NCBI GenBank assembly: GCA_018645325.1
Contig: JABGOU010000007.1
Location: 1-64,000, forward strand
Direction: 5' to 3'
Source of the DNA: Desulfobacula sp.
GTDB lineage: Bacteria; Desulfobacterota; Desulfobacteria; Desulfobacterales; Desulfobacteraceae
DNA: 64,000 nt
The position numbers and the translations under genes were made by a program. Positions within the stretch are counted from its first letter, which is position 1. The number at the start of each line of letters is the position of its first letter. The notes below the pieces were generated by a model. It was not told the DNA's origin and did no database searches. It was given only the letters and a program-made list of their open reading frames with translations. Shown piece by piece: positions 62,001-64,000 of the stretch.

Positions 62001-63242
62001 GAAAAAAGTGTTGATCTTTCTTGTCTCCATCCAAAATTTTTATCAAAATTAAAGAACAAAACCATTATTTATCCGAACTGGGATTCATACTCAGGCAGCC
62101 TGATTGTTTCTGTTTTAAGAAATGAAGGATTCAATGCCCTGTTAATGGAAGAAACTCCTGAAACCTTGAAAAAAAGTATATTGACCAATACAGGACAATG
62201 TATTCCTTTAAATGCATTGGCAGCAGGATTTATTCATACAATTGAAAAAAACAACCTTGATCCGTCAAATTGTGTGTTGTGGTTAAATTCCTCGGACATT
62301 GCCTGCAATATAAAAATGTATCCTTATCACATCAAAAAAATTCTTGAAAAAAATGGTAATGGATTTGAAAAATCTGGAATTTATAAAGGCCAATTATCAT
62401 TATTTGATATTTCTTATCGAGCATCCACTAACGCATACTTTGCCTATATGTTTGGTGGATTGCTAAGAAACATTGGTTGCAAAATCAGGCCCTATGAAAT
62501 CCAGAAGGGAAGAACAGATCGTTCACTTCTAAAAGCCTTGAAAATCCTATGTAATGCTTTTGAAAATTCAGAGTCTAAAGAAGAAGCATTAAAAAATGCG
62601 ATTGAGATATTTTCAGACATTGAAACAAAAAAAGAATCAAGGCCCAAAGTTGGAATTTTCGGGGATCTGTATGTCAGAGATAATGACATTATGAATCAGG
62701 GGCTGGTCCATTTTATAGAAAACAATGGTGGTGAAGTAATTACCACATCTTACTACAAATATGCAAAAATTATCGCCAATTCTTATTTTAAAAAATGGTT
62801 CAAGGAAGGAAAATATTTAAGTCTGTTTTCAAATGGGGCCCTTCTTGTTGCAATGCAGGTCATGGAAAAAAAATACTATAAATACTTTGAACCAATTTTA
62901 AATACATCTGCATTTAAAGTAAAGGATTCTTATGAAAATATTCTTTCCGAATATGGTATTCTAAAGGAACATACCGGAGAATCCATGGATAATATTTTAA
63001 AAATTCACCACATAATTAATGAACATCCTGATATTAGACTTCTGGTTCAAACCAATCCTGCATTCTGTTGTCCAGGACTCATTACAGAGGCAATGGCTCA
63101 AAAACTTGAAGAAAAAATTAATGTACCAATTGTGAGTATTACCTATGATGTTTCCGGTGGCAACAAGAACAAGGTGATACTGCCGTTTCTAATGGACTCC
63201 GGTGTAAAACAATATTCTTGCGCGCAAAAAGTACCTATCTGA
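59028..63242 (+). CDS. Double-domain acyl-CoA dehydratase activase-like protein (BadF/BadG/BcrA/BcrD family, DUF2229)
   Basis: 1404 aa. Two ASKHA ATPase modules: the first (about 5-260) starts ILGIDVGSVSIHIIVLTQ with a C-A-A-G-T-G cluster loop (NTSCAAGTGSFLDQQA). The second (about 325-590) starts LGIDVGSTSTKSILINQDG with IEIGGQDAKFTLLKDG and NTVCAAGTGSFIEEQA. The C-terminal 800 residues include the METCDLCTNHCKLT cysteine block of DUF2229 and end CPGLITEAMAQKL. Related activators inject electrons, with ATP, into 2-hydroxyacyl-CoA dehydratases or benzoyl-CoA reductases. No dehydratase subunits are nearby, so the target is unknown. Confidence 0.85.
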   Translation: MASFSNILGIDVGSVSIHIIVLTQKGDIVHTDTCCHHGEVKQCLSNLIRRIDLRDINYAAATDATPSFIKTQRFYDEHMTIIRAARYYNKIFDAILHIGGEKFSLSRFDLRQNYIGTKHNTSCAAGTGSFLDQQARRLNLLGGSCELSIKALSNIKKIPDIATRCAVFAKTDLIHAQQEGYSIEQICDGLCYGLAKNISNTIFKYKHFEEKIIFCGGVSKNISVKKHLEKITGYNFIIDSNSIFYGATGAALCLLDEIISNKKIDKTNFLSTKDFFISATKENLLSYPGLDLKLSEFPDFSCFSSYEIEDVEADIYQNPATVSITKGYLGIDVGSTSTKSILINQDGIPIAGFYTKTASRPVKAIQKIFKAHDQFFNSYGIKIKINGCGTTGSGRRISGKIIGADIEPDEITAHATAAVNLNNDVDTIIEIGGQDAKFTLLKDGMVTSSVMNTVCAAGTGSFIEEQALKLDCPLPEYSERTQGVSSPVASDRCTVFMERDINYYFAQGYEKNEILASVLHSVRDNYLTKVANIGKIGNCILFQGATAKNKALVAAFEQKLKKPIHVSKYCHLTGALGVALLLKEKQTQSSNFRGFDLWKQEIPVRMETCDLCTNHCKLTIADIKGKTIAYGFLCGRDYQTNKVIPKKNTYNLLKIRKFALPKTEERTIKHNFTIGIPNALHLYEDNYFWIHFFSRLGIKTKTSSNLKNPVKLGKTIARAEFCAPVVSLHGNIKYLMDKVDYLFLPFYFEERPKEENKRRQHCYYTQFAPSIISCLTDIDEKRIISPIIKYLYTNFHTKLELYKSLKKISSDFLFSFFDISAAYDSALEFKKNTQINWKTLYPKYKSKGSNINILLLGRPYTVLTENMNNNIPQLFENLGVKTFFQDMLDFDTWDFSQINPLLKEIHWKYAAQILKATYIAASSDHLYPVYISSFKCSPDSFAIDYFKQIMENFHKPYLVLDLDEHDSSVGYETRIEAAVQSFQNHNATISKEKSVDLSCLHPKFLSKLKNKTIIYPNWDSYSGSLIVSVLRNEGFNALLMEETPETLKKSILTNTGQCIPLNALAAGFIHTIEKNNLDPSNCVLWLNSSDIACNIKMYPYHIKKILEKNGNGFEKSGIYKGQLSLFDISYRASTNAYFAYMFGGLLRNIGCKIRPYEIQKGRTDRSLLKALKILCNAFENSESKEEALKNAIEIFSDIETKKESRPKVGIFGDLYVRDNDIMNQGLVHFIENNGGEVITTSYYKYAKIIANSYFKKWFKEGKYLSLFSNGALLVAMQVMEKKYYKYFEPILNTSAFKVKDSYENILSEYGILKEHTGESMDNILKIHHIINEHPDIRLLVQTNPAFCCPGLITEAMAQKLEEKINVPIVSITYDVSGGNKNKVILPFLMDSGVKQYSCAQKVPI

Positions 63243-63277
63243 CAGGCTCATGAGAATAAGGTTTAATTTCGTTGATA

Positions 63278-64000
63278 TTATTTAACCATATGGGTTTTTG
63301 TGGAAAAATGCTTCCCATCACTGGATATAAAAATTGCACCATCTGTATCTGTTCTAAAAATTTGTATTCCAAATTTTTTATATCGTTTTAAAACTTTATC
63401 GTGAGGAAAACCATACCGGTTATGTCGCCCACATGATATTATAACAATCCCGGGCTTAATCTTGTCCAGAAAAACTTTAGTGCTTGAAGTTGTGCTTCCA
63501 TGATGGGGTGATAAAAGTATATTTGAATCAAGGTTAATATCAGTATTATTACTTAAATTTTTTTCACGATTATTTAAAATGTCCCCAGGGAAAAGCATTG
63601 AAAATTTATTATATATTAGCTTAAAAACAAGAGAATTATTATTGTATCCGTATGAAAATTTTTCGTTGGGTGATTCATAGAAGATTAGTTTTATAGGCCC
63701 TAAGTTCAATTGATCTGCCCGGGTTGAAGGAGTCCATATCCTGATATTTACTTTTTTACAGAGCCTCATCAGGTTAACATAGGATTCTGAATTTTTCCGA
63801 TCGTGATTTTTAATCAAAGTCTGGACCGCAAAATTAGCAAGAATGAATATCAGTCCATTTAAATGATCTGACTCAGGATGTGTCAAAATAACATAATCCA
63901 AAGACCATATCCCCTTTTGCCATAAAAAGGGCGCAACAATAAACTTTCCAGTATCAAACGAGGATGCATCAGAAAATCCTCCCCCATCCACAAGTATAGT
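63278..64000 (-). CDS. ComEC/Rec2-type metallo-beta-lactamase domain protein (partial, C-terminal)
   Basis: The frame is open to the window edge: three codons (T-I-L) precede VDGGGFSDASSFD, so the true start lies beyond 64000. The metal-binding motif is LTHPESDHLNGL, and LLSPHHGSTTSS with a later CGRHNRYGFPHDKVL follow, as in the C-terminal domain of ComEC DNA-uptake channel proteins. The membrane competence domain would lie outside the window; a free-standing MBL hydrolase is the alternative. The end is 35 bp from the convergent activase stop. Confidence 0.8.
   Translation of the reverse strand, partial: TILVDGGGFSDASSFDTGKFIVAPFLWQKGIWSLDYVILTHPESDHLNGLIFILANFAVQTLIKNHDRKNSESYVNLMRLCKKVNIRIWTPSTRADQLNLGPIKLIFYESPNEKFSYGYNNNSLVFKLIYNKFSMLFPGDILNNREKNLSNNTDINLDSNILLSPHHGSTTSSTKVFLDKIKPGIVIISCGRHNRYGFPHDKVLKRYKKFGIQIFRTDTDGAIFISSDGKHFSTKTHMVK

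Noticed and set aside
63240-63264. A fourth Sec codon at the TGA ending the activase gene
   Set aside because: The frame after it runs only seven codons to TAA, no hairpin of the expected position is seen, and the protein already ends as its family does.
1-64000. CRISPR arrays, tRNA or rRNA genes, prophage or insertion sequences
   Set aside because: Intergenic regions were read for regular repeats, cloverleaf ends and transposase motifs; none was seen beyond the HTH relic and two palindromic elements.

Overview
The window reads as a chromosomal segment of an AT-rich, strictly anaerobic, Gram-negative, sulfate-reducing bacterium. It most resembles Desulfobacterota of the Desulfobacteraceae type (Desulfobacula/Desulfobacter relatives). 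The evidence is a DsrC with both C-terminal redox cysteines, a siroheme-decarboxylase-type protein of the alternative heme route, an HdrA/Flx electron-transfer operon, a PxxKW cysteine-rich protein, a complete outer-membrane and lipid A toolkit, and selenocysteine use. I see no phage, integron, insertion sequence, CRISPR array, rRNA or tRNA gene. Most of the window is dense core genome.

Layout. 1-3.0 kb (+): end of dxs, tlyA and an EF-G paralogue. 3.1-7.7 kb (-): plsC and a diacylglycerol-kinase-like gene, then purC coupled to a ParB-like gene and a spore-photolyase-like radical SAM gene. 7.7-10.1 kb (+): a decayed helix-turn-helix remnant, a TolC-family gene, an orphan small gene and a large hairpin. 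10.1-28.3 kb (-): a nearly unbroken run in the order pilC, pilS-like, lysS, lolC, lolD, bamA, ompH, lpxD, lpxA, lpxI, lpxB, corC/hlyC-like, aroE, aroA, aroK, aroC. It covers outer-membrane assembly, lipid A synthesis and the late shikimate pathway. 28.3-32.4 kb (+): an imperfect palindrome, a DHH-CBS-tRNA nucleotidyltransferase and trpS. 32.3-36.9 kb (-): an RsuA/RluB-type synthase, argJ, selD with an in-frame UGA, and a GAF sensor kinase. 37-47 kb is mixed: marR, truA, a ClC channel, an aminotransferase, the PxxKW protein, kdsD, pfk, an LpoA-like lipoprotein and miaA.

47.1-54.7 kb (+) is the energetic centre: hdrA, flxD/mvhD, flxC, flxB and flxA, followed by dsrC from its own promoter. A siroheme-decarboxylase-like gene and a nitrilase follow. 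hdrA and flxD are each interrupted by one in-frame UGA. A hairpin with a G-rich loop starts 15-16 nt after each UGA, as expected for bacterial SECIS elements. selD, about 12 kb away, shows the same arrangement. Three selenoproteins with matching hairpin geometry in one window, one of them the selenium-donor enzyme, make genuine Sec decoding far more likely than pseudogenes. By analogy with FlxABCD-HdrABC of Desulfovibrio, the operon should link NADH to ferredoxin and thiol/disulfide carriers by flavin-based electron bifurcation. However, hdrB and hdrC are absent here and dsrC sits immediately downstream.

55.4-58.4 kb (-) is a Mla lipid-transport set (mlaE, mlaF, mlaD, mlaA) without mlaB or mlaC. 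58.5-63.2 kb (+) pairs a ribbon-helix-helix-like small protein with a 1404-residue double-ATPase activase of the 2-hydroxyacyl-CoA dehydratase activator family. The window ends inside a ComEC-type metallo-beta-lactamase domain (-).
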